Assembly: GCA_031296915.1 (NCBI GenBank)
Contig: JAVDPC010000003.1
Location: 141,246 to 205,245 of the forward strand
Length of the DNA: 64,000 nucleotides
Origin: Cerasicoccus frondis
GTDB lineage: Bacteria; Verrucomicrobiota; Verrucomicrobiia; Opitutales; Cerasicoccaceae
Direction of reading: 5' to 3'
Position numbers and translations under genes: made by a program. This document shows, in pieces, positions 55,988-64,000 of this stretch. Under the pieces are notes generated by a model, which made no database searches, was not told where the DNA came from, and worked only from the letters and a program-made list of their open reading frames with translations. Each line of letters begins with the position of its first letter. The first letter of the stretch is position 1.

Positions 55988-57010
55988 CTATTTGATTTTG
56001 GCGGCGGACAGGCTCTTGGGTAATTCGGCTTCCTCGGGATTGATCTCCTTGATAAGCTGCGCAACAAAACTATCCGGCGTGACGCCTTCCATGCGGTCTT
56101 GGTAATTGATGATAATACGGTGCCCGAGCACGTGGGGCGCGGCGGCGCGCACATCGTCCACGCTGGCGTGGATGCGGCCTTCGAGCAAGGCGCGGGCGCG
56201 GGCGGCGCTGGCGAGGCCGATTGCGGCGCGCGGGCTGGCGCCGAACTTGATAACCTTCGCGGCCGTGGATTCGTTGGGATACGTGGCGTGCACCAGGCGC
56301 GCGATGTAGCTCTTAACGATCTCCGGCAGGAAGACTTTGTTCGTTAGCTGTGCGATGCGCGCGAGCTGTTCGCCGGTCATGGATTTGCGGACGACGGGCT
56401 CTTGGCCGAGCGTGCGCGCGGAAATGATTTTCTCCAGCGTTTCCTTCGACGCGCTGTAGACATTGAGCTTGAACAGAAAGCGGTCGAGCTGCGCTTCGGG
56501 CAGCGGATAGGTGCCCTCCAGCTCGATCGGGTTTTGCGTGGCGAAAACAAAGAACGGAAAAGGCAGCGTGTAGGTCGTGCCCATGACGGTGACGCGGCGC
56601 TCCTGCATCGCTTCGAGCAACGCGGACTGCGTCTTCGGGCTGGCGCGGTTGATTTCGTCGGCGAGGAGCAGGTTGGTAAACACCGGGCCTTCCTGAAAAA
56701 CGAAGGTGCGCTGGCCGTCCTTTTCCTGGAGCATCGGGTTGCCAGTGATGTCGCCGGGGAGCAGGTCGGGCGTGAACTGCACGCGCTTGGTGTCGAGGTC
56801 GAGCGTCTTGGAAAAAGTGCGGACAAGCTCGGTTTTGCCGAGACCGGGCAAGCCTTCGAGTAGCAGGTGCCCGCCTGCGAGCAGGGCAAGGATCACGGTC
56901 TCGATCAAGGTCTCCTGCCCGAACAGGATTTCGTTAACGGCGGCGCTGAGGCCCTTGAGCGCTTGCGAGGCTTCGCCGGCGGTTTGTTCGGTCAGGGTGA
57001 TGTTATCCAT
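55988..57010 (-). CDS. MoxR family AAA+ ATPase
   Basis: The 340-residue protein has Walker A GLPGLGKT (residues 53-60), Walker B LLADEINRA with Asp118/Glu119, and TQNPIELEGTYPLPEAQLDRF (key part NPIELEGTYPLPEAQLDR), the MoxR hallmark, plus a C-terminal lid helix bundle. MoxR proteins act as chaperone-like ATPases for VWA proteins or complex maturation. It is 3 bp from the coiled-coil gene and 6 bp from the large membrane protein gene, the usual order in these operons. Confidence 0.96.
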   Translation of the reverse strand: MDNITLTEQTAGEASQALKGLSAAVNEILFGQETLIETVILALLAGGHLLLEGLPGLGKTELVRTFSKTLDLDTKRVQFTPDLLPGDITGNPMLQEKDGQRTFVFQEGPVFTNLLLADEINRASPKTQSALLEAMQERRVTVMGTTYTLPFPFFVFATQNPIELEGTYPLPEAQLDRFLFKLNVYSASKETLEKIISARTLGQEPVVRKSMTGEQLARIAQLTNKVFLPEIVKSYIARLVHATYPNESTAAKVIKFGASPRAAIGLASAARARALLEGRIHASVDDVRAAAPHVLGHRIIINYQDRMEGVTPDSFVAQLIKEINPEEAELPKSLSAAKIK

Positions 57011-57013
57011 TAT

Positions 57014-58324
57014 TTACTGAAAATAGTTTTCGAGCAGCTTACGCTCTTCCGGGCTGAGTTGATTTTTCCAAACGACGTCTCCGCCTTCACCGAGTGAGGC
57101 CGCGCCGCTGGTGGTGGTGATGGTAAAGGTTTCGCCAGCTTCGTTTTCGTCCGGCGCGCGGTCCTGGATCGCAATGGTGTCGCCGAGCGATGCGTTGCGC
57201 AGGTCTTCATTGCTGACGCCCTCCATTGTTCCCGGCTTCACTCGGGACTCGGTGGCGTTGGCGGTGAGCGGCGCGGCGCCGGGGCCACGTTGAATTTCGC
57301 CCATTCCTAACAGCTGACATTGTCCAGCGATCAGGAGCATTTCCTCCAGGTTTTTTTCGTCGAGCTTGGCCATCATCGCGACGAGCTTACCGTTTTTATC
57401 CAGCTTGCCTTTGACGAGTTTGTACTGGGTCGGATCAATGCCCGAGCAGGCTTGGCAGTCGCCCATTTTCTTGAGCATTTCCATGAGTTCACCATCAATG
57501 GGCATGGAGCCGAGCTGCATTTTTTGCAGGGTCTTGGCCATTTCGGCGTTCAGCATTTTAGCTTGTTCGCTGAAGGGTTCTTTCCCGGCTTGTTTCATGG
57601 CGTCGAGCATGGCTGAGGCGTTGAGCATCTCCTGGGCGAGCTTTTGCAGGTCCTGTTGGGTCTGGTCGCGTAAGTTATCGCCTGCTTCGAGACTGCTTTG
57701 CGTAAACCACTGTTCGGCGGGTTGCTGGCGCAAGTTGTTGAGCTTTTCCTTGAGCTCCTCCAGCGCGACTTCCTCGACGACGTCGTTTTCCTCCAGCTCT
57801 TCGATCCACGCATCAAGCTCTTCCCAAGCCATGGGCTGCTGTGGGTTGTCGATCTCGACTTGGGCGCTGATTTTCTCTACTGGGATCAGGCAACCGATGA
57901 TCAGCAAGATGGCCGATGCCGAGATCGGCGTGGCGACAGGGCCCCATTTAAAGTGAAACGGCGCGCCCCATTCCGCCGGTAAAGCCGGCCAGGCAATGAC
58001 GCCCTCGCTGGCGGCGGACAGCGCGCTTTTCAAGCCGAGGTGTTCTTCGAGGCGGATCAGGCCATCGCGCTGCGTTAAGAAGCGTTTCCACGCCAGTCCG
58101 AGTGCAATCAGGCCCAGGACGACGGCCCCGCCAATATAGCTCCAGACAATGACTTCCTGCGGCCAGCGTTGCTGCCGCGCATAGATGACGCCGACGGCGG
58201 AAATCAGGTTCCAGGCGAGGAATAGCGGTAGGTAGCGCTGCAACCACCAGAACAGATTTGCCCCCCAAGCCGTCAGGCGGGCGTGGCGCATCCAAATTTG
58301 TTCCGTGGCAGTGGAGGGCGGCAT
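57014..58324 (-). CDS. Membrane and coiled-coil protein, first gene of MoxR operon
   Basis: The 436-residue protein has two hydrophobic segments near the N terminus (about 33-48 and 62-82), a third at about 138-152 (ISASAILLIIGCLIP) and a long alpha-helical, Glu/Gln/Leu-rich region (about 165-300) of coiled-coil type, followed by a low-complexity end. The architecture is like DUF4175 proteins of proteobacterial MoxR/VWA operons, but homology is not clear. It starts the operon; upstream lies a 320-bp non-coding region. Confidence 0.7.
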   Translation of the reverse strand: MPPSTATEQIWMRHARLTAWGANLFWWLQRYLPLFLAWNLISAVGVIYARQQRWPQEVIVWSYIGGAVVLGLIALGLAWKRFLTQRDGLIRLEEHLGLKSALSAASEGVIAWPALPAEWGAPFHFKWGPVATPISASAILLIIGCLIPVEKISAQVEIDNPQQPMAWEELDAWIEELEENDVVEEVALEELKEKLNNLRQQPAEQWFTQSSLEAGDNLRDQTQQDLQKLAQEMLNASAMLDAMKQAGKEPFSEQAKMLNAEMAKTLQKMQLGSMPIDGELMEMLKKMGDCQACSGIDPTQYKLVKGKLDKNGKLVAMMAKLDEKNLEEMLLIAGQCQLLGMGEIQRGPGAAPLTANATESRVKPGTMEGVSNEDLRNASLGDTIAIQDRAPDENEAGETFTITTTSGAASLGEGGDVVWKNQLSPEERKLLENYFQ

Positions 58325-58645
58325 AAATAGGTATGTTTTACAGATAACACCTTGGGAAGACTTGTTCCATTATAAGTTTCCACAATATTATAACGGTTTG
58401 CTCAAGACTATGGATCTTTAGAGTAGTATCATTTGCGTGTCTACAGATAGTTTTGTGCCCTTCTTAGCTAGTCTCCCAAACAAACAAGACTTGCTCCATT
58501 TACAGTGCCTGCGCCATCTAGACTTCGCGTCAGAAAAATGATTCCGGTTGCGATTAGAAATTATGGGCTCATTAATCTTGAATAGCGATAGATGTTCGCA
58601 TTGGTTGGATTGGATTAGTTATAGGTAAATGCTATTATTAATATT
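58325..58645. other. Gene-free divergent region between MoxR operon and 187-aa gene
   Basis: About 320 bp, more AT-rich than the flanks. It must hold promoters in both directions. On the plus strand, TTGGAT near 58605 and TATAGG near 58621 are weak candidates for the gene at 58646. No RNA gene or hairpin of note was found. Confidence 0.4.
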
Positions 58646-59209
58646 ATGAGCGACAACTACTACATATCCGTGACTTTGAATTGCCGTCTGCAACCGTTGG
58701 ATCGCGGTGATCATTTTGAAGATCCTCTTTTCGATGCTTTAGAGGAAGCTGGTCTGGGAGAGATCGATGGAGGCGGTACACAGATGTTGGCCAATGGTGA
58801 GATCGACTACTGCGACATAGAGGTCGCTTTGACTGACTTGGAGAAGGGGATACCTTTCGTCATTGCCGAGCTAGAAAAGATAGGCGCTCCACGCGGGTCG
58901 CGTCTTCGCTACAGCAGTGATGATGGGCGCAAGGAGGTTGCATTCGGCAAAGCGGAGGGACTGGCTCTTTATGTTAACGGAACAGATTTGCCGGATAGTG
59001 TTTACCAAGAGTGCAATATCGATTATGTTTGGGAGCAAATAGACGAACGCACAAGTGAAGCCACTAAGGTTCTTAGCTACTGGCAGGGGCCAGAAGAAAC
59101 CGCGCTCTATATTTATGGTGATTCCAATGCTGCCGCCCGCGAGGTTATAGAAAAACTGATGGGCGAATATCCGTTGCTCGAGAAATCCCGTCTCGTAGAC
59201 ATAGCCTGA
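58646..59209 (+). CDS. Conserved cytoplasmic protein of unknown function, two-part
   Basis: The 187-residue protein has no signal peptide or membrane helix. The first half contains GLGEIDGGGTQM and YCDIEVALTD; the second half, GLALYVNGTDLPD, then LSYWQGPEETALYIYG. It seems to be a family with two alpha/beta halves that I recall only as uncharacterised; some members occur near toxin or immunity genes, which is not the case here. It stands alone, convergent with the desaturase-like gene. Confidence 0.68.
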   Translation: MSDNYYISVTLNCRLQPLDRGDHFEDPLFDALEEAGLGEIDGGGTQMLANGEIDYCDIEVALTDLEKGIPFVIAELEKIGAPRGSRLRYSSDDGRKEVAFGKAEGLALYVNGTDLPDSVYQECNIDYVWEQIDERTSEATKVLSYWQGPEETALYIYGDSNAAAREVIEKLMGEYPLLEKSRLVDIA

Positions 59210-59210
59210 T

Positions 59211-60791
59211 TTAACGCCACTTCTTCTGCTCCTTGAGCATGAGCTTGGCCGTGTTATGGCCGCTGGCTCCCCAGACGCCGCCGCCGGGGTGGGTGCTGGC
59301 GCCGGTCAGGTAGAGGCCCTTGATCGCGGGGATCTTGTAGCTGGAAAGCTCGGGCATCGGGCGGAAGCAGAACATCTGGTCGAACGACATTTCCAGGTGC
59401 ATCACGTTGGCGCGGAGCATGCCGTGGAGGCGCTCGATTTCGAGCGGAGTCTGGATGTAGCGGTCGATTACCTTGGCCGAGGTGCCCGGCGCGTACTCGT
59501 CGACGGCGGCCAGGAGCTTGTCGGCCTCGCGATCGGCAATGTCGTCCCAGTTCTCGCCGTTGCGCAGCTCGTAGGGGTGGTATTGGCCCCACACAAACAT
59601 GACGTGCTTGCCAGCCGGGGCGAGGGTGTCGTCGAGGCTGGAAAAGGTCATCACGAGCGGGATCGGCTTCTCCGGCGGACGCCCCGCGAGGTAGTCGCCA
59701 TAAGCGGCGTCAAGCGCCTCGCGCGACGGGCAAAGGAGCTGTAAGCCGCGGTGCATTTCGCCCACGCCGCGCTCGTCCACCTGGAAGCCCGGGTAGTCGG
59801 GCAGACTCTCCATCGCGCAGCGGACGATCATGCCGAAGCCGTTGCCGACGCGAAGCGATTTCGAGCGCTGGCGAATCTCGTCGGGCAGGTCGGGGCAGTC
59901 GGCCAGAAAGTTGTCCAGCGTCGTCTTAATATGCGTTGCGGCAACGACGGCCTTGGCATCGTGGCGGTCGCCGTTTTCCAGCTCGATGCCAGTTGCGCGG
60001 CCATTGCTGGTGATGATACGCTTCACGGGCGCGTCTTCAAAGACTTCGCCGCCGTCGGCGATGATGCGCTTTTTGAGCGCCTGCGTGAGCGCGCCGCTGC
60101 CGCCCTTGGCCCGCTTCATGCCCGACTGGTGATACATCGCGTGCCAGCCGGCGAAGTCGCCCGAGGCCGCCTCTGAGGGCGGGGGGCCACTCTGCGCGGC
60201 GAGCCAAATGATCGCTGTGCGCAGCGCCTCATGCTCGAAGGTTTCCAGGACCAACTGGCCGTAGGGGCCCATCAGTTTGCGGACCATGTTCATGTGGTCG
60301 CTGCCCTTGAGCGAGCGCCCGAACATCGTGCTGACGAGGTTCCACGGCGTCGGCGGTTTGAGAAAGGCGTCGAACACGCCCTCGTTGAGCTTGCCCCAAG
60401 CGTCGACAAACGTGCGGTAGGCCTCGGCGTCTTTGGGGCTGATCTCGGCAATGCTTTGGCAGGTCTTTTCGACGTCGCGGTAAAACGCGATGCCCTTGCC
60501 CGGCTGGCCGGGGAGGGGGTAGTAGGCCCAGGGGTCCATCTCCAGGTATTCGAGGCCGTATTTGGCGAGCTCGAGGTCGGCGAGGACGGGCGTTTGGTGG
60601 ATCATCACGTGGGCCGAGCTGCCGACGTCGATCTTGTAGCCGGGGATCTTCGTGGTGTCGGTGCAAACCGCCCCGCCCACGGTCCCGCGCCGCTCAAACA
60701 CGGCGACCTTCTTGCCGGCCTGCGCGAGGTAGGCGGCGCAGATCATGCCGTTGTGCCCGGAACCAACGATTATGGCGTCATACGAAGACAT
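59211..60791 (-). CDS. Phytoene-desaturase-like FAD-dependent oxidoreductase (PYROXD2-like)
   Basis: The 526-residue protein from the ATG at 60791 has the FAD-binding fingerprint DAIIVGSGHNGMICAAYLAQ near residues 5-24, the second glycine box and a C-terminal FAD motif PAIKGLYLTGASTHPGGG, as in carotenoid-type amine/phytoene desaturases and PYROXD2 proteins. Length and motifs suggest the PYROXD2 branch rather than CrtI, because no other carotenoid gene is nearby. The listed start removes 27 upstream residues without homology character. Confidence 0.9.
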   Translation of the reverse strand: MSSYDAIIVGSGHNGMICAAYLAQAGKKVAVFERRGTVGGAVCTDTTKIPGYKIDVGSSAHVMIHQTPVLADLELAKYGLEYLEMDPWAYYPLPGQPGKGIAFYRDVEKTCQSIAEISPKDAEAYRTFVDAWGKLNEGVFDAFLKPPTPWNLVSTMFGRSLKGSDHMNMVRKLMGPYGQLVLETFEHEALRTAIIWLAAQSGPPPSEAASGDFAGWHAMYHQSGMKRAKGGSGALTQALKKRIIADGGEVFEDAPVKRIITSNGRATGIELENGDRHDAKAVVAATHIKTTLDNFLADCPDLPDEIRQRSKSLRVGNGFGMIVRCAMESLPDYPGFQVDERGVGEMHRGLQLLCPSREALDAAYGDYLAGRPPEKPIPLVMTFSSLDDTLAPAGKHVMFVWGQYHPYELRNGENWDDIADREADKLLAAVDEYAPGTSAKVIDRYIQTPLEIERLHGMLRANVMHLEMSFDQMFCFRPMPELSSYKIPAIKGLYLTGASTHPGGGVWGASGHNTAKLMLKEQKKWR

Positions 60792-61062
60792 GCGCTCAAG
60801 GTGTCGGCTCGCGCCGCGATGGCAAGTAAGATGGTGACGTGGTGAAACGTCCCAGCATAGCGGGAAATACACTCATTGCGCGAGTGAGCGCTCCAAACAC
60901 AGTTACAGCTTTGCCGGATTTTTGGGTTGGGGGACTTAGGTTGCGTCGAATTGCAACTTCATTGCTTAAAGCATGAATATAATTCATGGAAAATGGGTTT
61001 TTGATTCTATATATTTATCCACAGGCAGCATCTGGCATATGATTGGCTGATTAGTTGGCTCC
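60792..61062. promoter_or_regulatory. Divergent region with possible sigma-54 promoter for narK
   Basis: At 61033-61048 the sequence TGGCATATGATTGGCT keeps the invariant GG and GC of sigma-54 promoters 10 nt apart (61034-61035 and 61046-61047) but differs from the consensus at three other fixed positions. The predicted start site is only about 5 bp before the ATG, so a near-leaderless message would result. The rest is AT-rich with no gene. Confidence 0.35.
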
Positions 61063-62529
61063 ATGTCGACCAAGCTAAATTTATTGAATATTAAAGATGC
61101 CCGCATCCGCACGCTGCACATGGCGTGGTTTGCGTTTTTCCTGACCTTCGTTATGTGGTTTAATCACGCGCCGCTGGTGGTGGCGATTCGTGAGACCTTC
61201 GATCTGACTGATGCTCAATGGAAGGCTTTACTGATTCTGAATGTCGCCATGACGATTCCCGCCCGGGTGATTATCGGTATATTGGTAGACCGTTTTGGTC
61301 CGCGCCATGTGTTTAGCGCTCTGCTGGTGATCGCGGGCGTGCTGTGCGCATTATTCGCCTCGGCGCAAAGCTATGAACAGCTGGCCCTCGCGCGCTTTGC
61401 TATGGGCTTCATCGGTGCGGGATTCGTGATCGGCATCCGGCTGGTGGGCGAGTGGTTCCCCGCGAAACAAGTGGGCTTGGCTGAGGGCATCTATGGTGGC
61501 TGGGGCAACTTCGGTTCGGCTGCTGCTGCGATGACGCTGCCTGGGCTCGCACTCGCCTATGGCGGGGAAAACGGCTGGCGTTTGGCGGTGTTGACGACTG
61601 GCGCCATTGCGATTGCCTACGGCATTTTCTTTTTCAAATTCGCACGTAATACCCCGAAGGGCTCGACTTACTTTAAGCCGAAGAAAAGCGGCGGTTTGGA
61701 GGTAACCAGTCGCAAAGATTTTTACTTCCTGTTGGGCATGAATATTCCGATGTATCTTGCCCTCGCTGTGCTGGCCTGGCGCCTTTCGCCAACGGGCGTG
61801 GCGCTGCTGAGCCAAGGCGCGGTATACGCTATTTATGTTGGATTGGTGGCGCTCTACGCCTACCAGGCCTCTCAGATTTACCGCGTGAACAAGGAGATGC
61901 TTCAGGACGGCGTCGACGAGATTCACCACTACGATTTTAAGCAGGTGGCGATCCTGAATGTGAATTACTTCGTGACCTTCGGATCCGAACTGGCGGTCGT
62001 GTCAATGTTGCCCATGTTCTTCATCGACACTTTCGGGCTGAGCCCTGTCAAGGCAGGCTTCCTGGCTTCTGGCTTTGCGTTTATGAACCTGGTGGCCCGC
62101 CCTGCGGGAGGGCTGATCAGTGACAAGTTCGGTCGCCGCGTGAGCATGATCATCCTGATCCTCGGCTTGGCCGTGGGCTACCTGACGCTGAGCCAAGTCA
62201 ACGGTGCATGGCCGATCGCGCTGGCCGTCGCTGCGACAATGATGTGTTCGTTCTTCGTGCAGTCGGGCGAAGGCGCGGTCTTCGCGATGGTGCCGCTGAT
62301 TAAACGCCGCATGACGGGCCAGATCGCTGGCATGACGGGCGCTTATGGCAACGTCGGCGCGGTTTGTTTTCTGACGATTTACAGCTTCGTTGACGCCTCG
62401 ACCTTCTTCATGGTCATCGGCTTTTCCTCGCTTCTGGCGCTCGGCGCCTCTATCTTTTTGGCCGAGCCCAAGGGGCACACTGCAGAGGTCATGCCCGATG
62501 GCAGCGTGCAGTATATTGAAGTTTCCTAA
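61063..62529 (+). CDS. narK: Nitrate/nitrite transporter, NNP family (MFS)
   Basis: The 488-residue protein has twelve helices and both NNP signature regions: [18 protein letters not shown] in helix 5 and [18 protein letters not shown] in helix 8 region, plus [18 protein letters not shown]. These match nitrate uptake proteins of the NarK/NasA type. The cytoplasmic loop between helices 6 and 7 is enlarged and contains a His-His pair (EIHHYDF). The kinase-phosphatase gene begins 9 bp after its stop codon, the same arrangement as in assimilatory nitrate clusters of pseudomonads. Confidence 0.92.
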   Translation: MSTKLNLLNIKDARIRTLHMAWFAFFLTFVMWFNHAPLVVAIRETFDLTDAQWKALLILNVAMTIPARVIIGILVDRFGPRHVFSALLVIAGVLCALFASAQSYEQLALARFAMGFIGAGFVIGIRLVGEWFPAKQVGLAEGIYGGWGNFGSAAAAMTLPGLALAYGGENGWRLAVLTTGAIAIAYGIFFFKFARNTPKGSTYFKPKKSGGLEVTSRKDFYFLLGMNIPMYLALAVLAWRLSPTGVALLSQGAVYAIYVGLVALYAYQASQIYRVNKEMLQDGVDEIHHYDFKQVAILNVNYFVTFGSELAVVSMLPMFFIDTFGLSPVKAGFLASGFAFMNLVARPAGGLISDKFGRRVSMIILILGLAVGYLTLSQVNGAWPIALAVAATMMCSFFVQSGEGAVFAMVPLIKRRMTGQIAGMTGAYGNVGAVCFLTIYSFVDASTFFMVIGFSSLLALGASIFLAEPKGHTAEVMPDGSVQYIEVS

Positions 62530-62538
62530 GCCCCACGG

Positions 62539-64000
62539 ATGCAGCACCTTAAGCCCCAATTGAAAGTCCGCAACGGACAGGCCACGAGCCCCGGCGTGAA
62601 GCCGGAGAACGAGGACTGCCTGGGCCTGCGCCTACCCTCGGATGCACAACTGGCCATCAAAGGCGTGGCGGCGGTGATTGCCGACGGCGTCAGCGTAGCC
62701 GAGGCGGGCAAACAGGCGGCTGAAATCTGCGTACAGAGCTTCCTGAATGATTACTTCGACGCGCCGGACACATGGACCGTGAAGCGCGCCGGGGGAGAAG
62801 TGACGCGCTCAATCAACAACTGGCTTTTCGGGCTGGGCAGTGGTTTCAGTAGCCCGGACCGCGGTTATGTTTCGACCTTTAGCGCGGTCGTATTAAAGTC
62901 CAACACCGCGCACATTTTCCATGTCGGCGATTCGCGTATCTGGCAATTGTGCGGGCACAATCTGAGCCAGCTTACGCAGGATCACAGTGTCCGCATTGGG
63001 GGCGGCCCGGCCCAGCTGACGCGCGCCATGGGCCTGGAGTCTCGCGTTGAAGCAGATTATGAGAGCCGATTGGTGCAGGCTGGCGACGCCTTTTTGCTGA
63101 CCACCGATGGCGTGCATGGCTTTGTCGATAAAGAGGAAATCGAGGCCATTGTGCGCTTCGGCCTCGACGACCCGGACGCCGCTTGCCAGCGCCTGATCGA
63201 CGTCGCGCTGGAGCGGGGCAGCAATGACAACCTGAGCGCATTGCTGTTTGTGGTCGACGAACTCGTCTTGGCAGGTGTGAGCGAGGTTTACCGCGAGTTG
63301 ACGCGTCTGCCGTTTCCCCCCGACCTCGCGCCCGGCATGAAGATTGATGGCTTGCTGGTCGAAGAGGAGATCAGCGCCACGTCTCGCAGCCAACTTTACC
63401 GCGTAAAGTGTGAGCGCTCTGGCGCGCGCTATGTGATGAAAACGCCGTCGGTCAATTTCGAGGACGATCCCGCGTATCTGGAGCGTTTTGTCACGGAAAA
63501 TTGGACGGCGAGGCGGCTCGACCACCTGCATTTGCTCCACGCAGCCAAGCGGGAAGGGGAGGCGCATTTCCTCTACAACCTCTACGAATACGTGGAGGGG
63601 CCTACGCTGGCGCAGTGGATGCAGCAGCAGAACGAGGTCAATATTCCAGCAGTGATCGAGCTGGTGCGGCAGGTGATTTCGGGTGTTCGCGCGCTACACC
63701 GCAATGACATTTTGCATCAGGACATCAAGCCTGCCAACGTTATCGTGCACCCTGAGCGTGGCGCAGTGATCATCGATTACGGCTCCTGCCACATGTCTGG
63801 CCTGGAGGAAATCCAAGCGCCGTTCGAGCACCTGCGCGCCCTCGGCACCGTGACCTATAGCGCGCCGGAATATCGCCTGGGCAAAACGCCGACGCGCCTC
63901 GCGGACTTGTTTTCCATCGGTGTGCTGGCTTACGAGCTGCTGACTGGGCAGCACCCCTACGGCGGCGCTTACGAACGGGCGACGAATCTGCGTGAGCTCT
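62539..64000 (+). CDS. Bifunctional PP2C phosphatase / Ser-Thr protein kinase, 3' end outside window
   Basis: The frame opens at the ATG at 62539 and has no stop before the window edge (487 codons visible). The N-terminal half is a PP2C phosphatase: metal sites Asp49 (ADGVS), Asp131 (VGDSR), Asp190 (TTDGVHG) and Asp230 (NDNLS). The C-terminal half is a kinase: Lys301 (YVMKT), catalytic His393-Gln394-Asp395 with Lys397 and Asn400, Asp413-Tyr414-Gly415, and Ala442-Pro443-Glu444. HQD and DYG replace the usual HRD and DFG. It is co-oriented with the nitrate transporter and probably controls nitrate assimilation by phosphorylation; this is inference from the conserved linkage in other bacteria. 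Confidence 0.93.
   Translation, partial: MQHLKPQLKVRNGQATSPGVKPENEDCLGLRLPSDAQLAIKGVAAVIADGVSVAEAGKQAAEICVQSFLNDYFDAPDTWTVKRAGGEVTRSINNWLFGLGSGFSSPDRGYVSTFSAVVLKSNTAHIFHVGDSRIWQLCGHNLSQLTQDHSVRIGGGPAQLTRAMGLESRVEADYESRLVQAGDAFLLTTDGVHGFVDKEEIEAIVRFGLDDPDAACQRLIDVALERGSNDNLSALLFVVDELVLAGVSEVYRELTRLPFPPDLAPGMKIDGLLVEEEISATSRSQLYRVKCERSGARYVMKTPSVNFEDDPAYLERFVTENWTARRLDHLHLLHAAKREGEAHFLYNLYEYVEGPTLAQWMQQQNEVNIPAVIELVRQVISGVRALHRNDILHQDIKPANVIVHPERGAVIIDYGSCHMSGLEEIQAPFEHLRALGTVTYSAPEYRLGKTPTRLADLFSIGVLAYELLTGQHPYGGAYERATNLREL

Overview
The window looks like chromosomal DNA of a Verrucomicrobiota bacterium, most likely of the Opitutae/Puniceicoccales type. This is inferred from gene content: exopolysaccharide genes with FecR and beta-barrel partners, a Gfo/Idh/MocA oxidoreductase, a PYROXD2-like desaturase, a MoxR/DUF58/VWA operon and many secreted proteins I do not recognise. 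Almost no gene has a visible Shine-Dalgarno sequence. No rRNA, tRNA, CRISPR array, IS element or phage gene was seen.

Region 1 (1-34 kb) is one large surface-polysaccharide locus. From about 30.7 kb down to the left edge all genes lie on the minus strand: an ABC-2 exporter (Wzm/Wzt with a C-terminal cargo domain), a PQQ-type beta-propeller protein, a membrane-anchored FkbM-like protein, a pyruvyltransferase, about a dozen GT4 and GT2 glycosyltransferases, a carbohydrate sulfotransferase, a Wzy-like membrane protein, a phosphodiester glycosidase, a secreted unknown protein, an outer-membrane beta-barrel, a FecR-domain protein and an O-antigen-ligase-like protein. Divergently, on the plus strand, lie a Wza-type export protein and a Wzc-type tyrosine autokinase. 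The product is inferred to be an acidic (pyruvylated, sulfated) polysaccharide. The locus mixes parts of ABC-dependent and Wzy-dependent systems.

Region 2 (34-42.5 kb) is housekeeping: a pirin, a nitrogen module (amtB-glnK with a near-consensus sigma-54 promoter and a clear terminator), an MlaE-type permease, an MFS transporter, a secreted coiled-coil protein and a Gfo/Idh/MocA oxidoreductase.

Region 3 (42.5-47.3 kb) is accessory in character: a DUF4272 protein and three small, probably exported proteins of unknown function, interrupted by gap (glyceraldehyde-3-phosphate dehydrogenase) with its terminator.

Region 4 (47.3-58.3 kb) is a tightly packed minus-strand operon: membrane/coiled-coil protein, MoxR ATPase, large exported membrane protein, ABC ATPase, two paralogous ABC-2 permeases, DUF58 protein, BatA-like VWA protein and a membrane/TPR protein. 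Three of its genes contain five copies of a 15-bp palindrome, CTTTGC-NNN-GCAAAG, that I found nowhere else in the window.

Region 5 (58.3-64 kb) holds a conserved protein of unknown function, a phytoene-desaturase-like FAD oxidoreductase and a nitrate-assimilation start: a NarK/NasA-type transporter followed by a PP2C-phosphatase/Ser-Thr-kinase fusion cut by the window edge. Two separate loci (amtB-glnK and narK-kinase) therefore concern nitrogen supply, each with a possible sigma-54 promoter.
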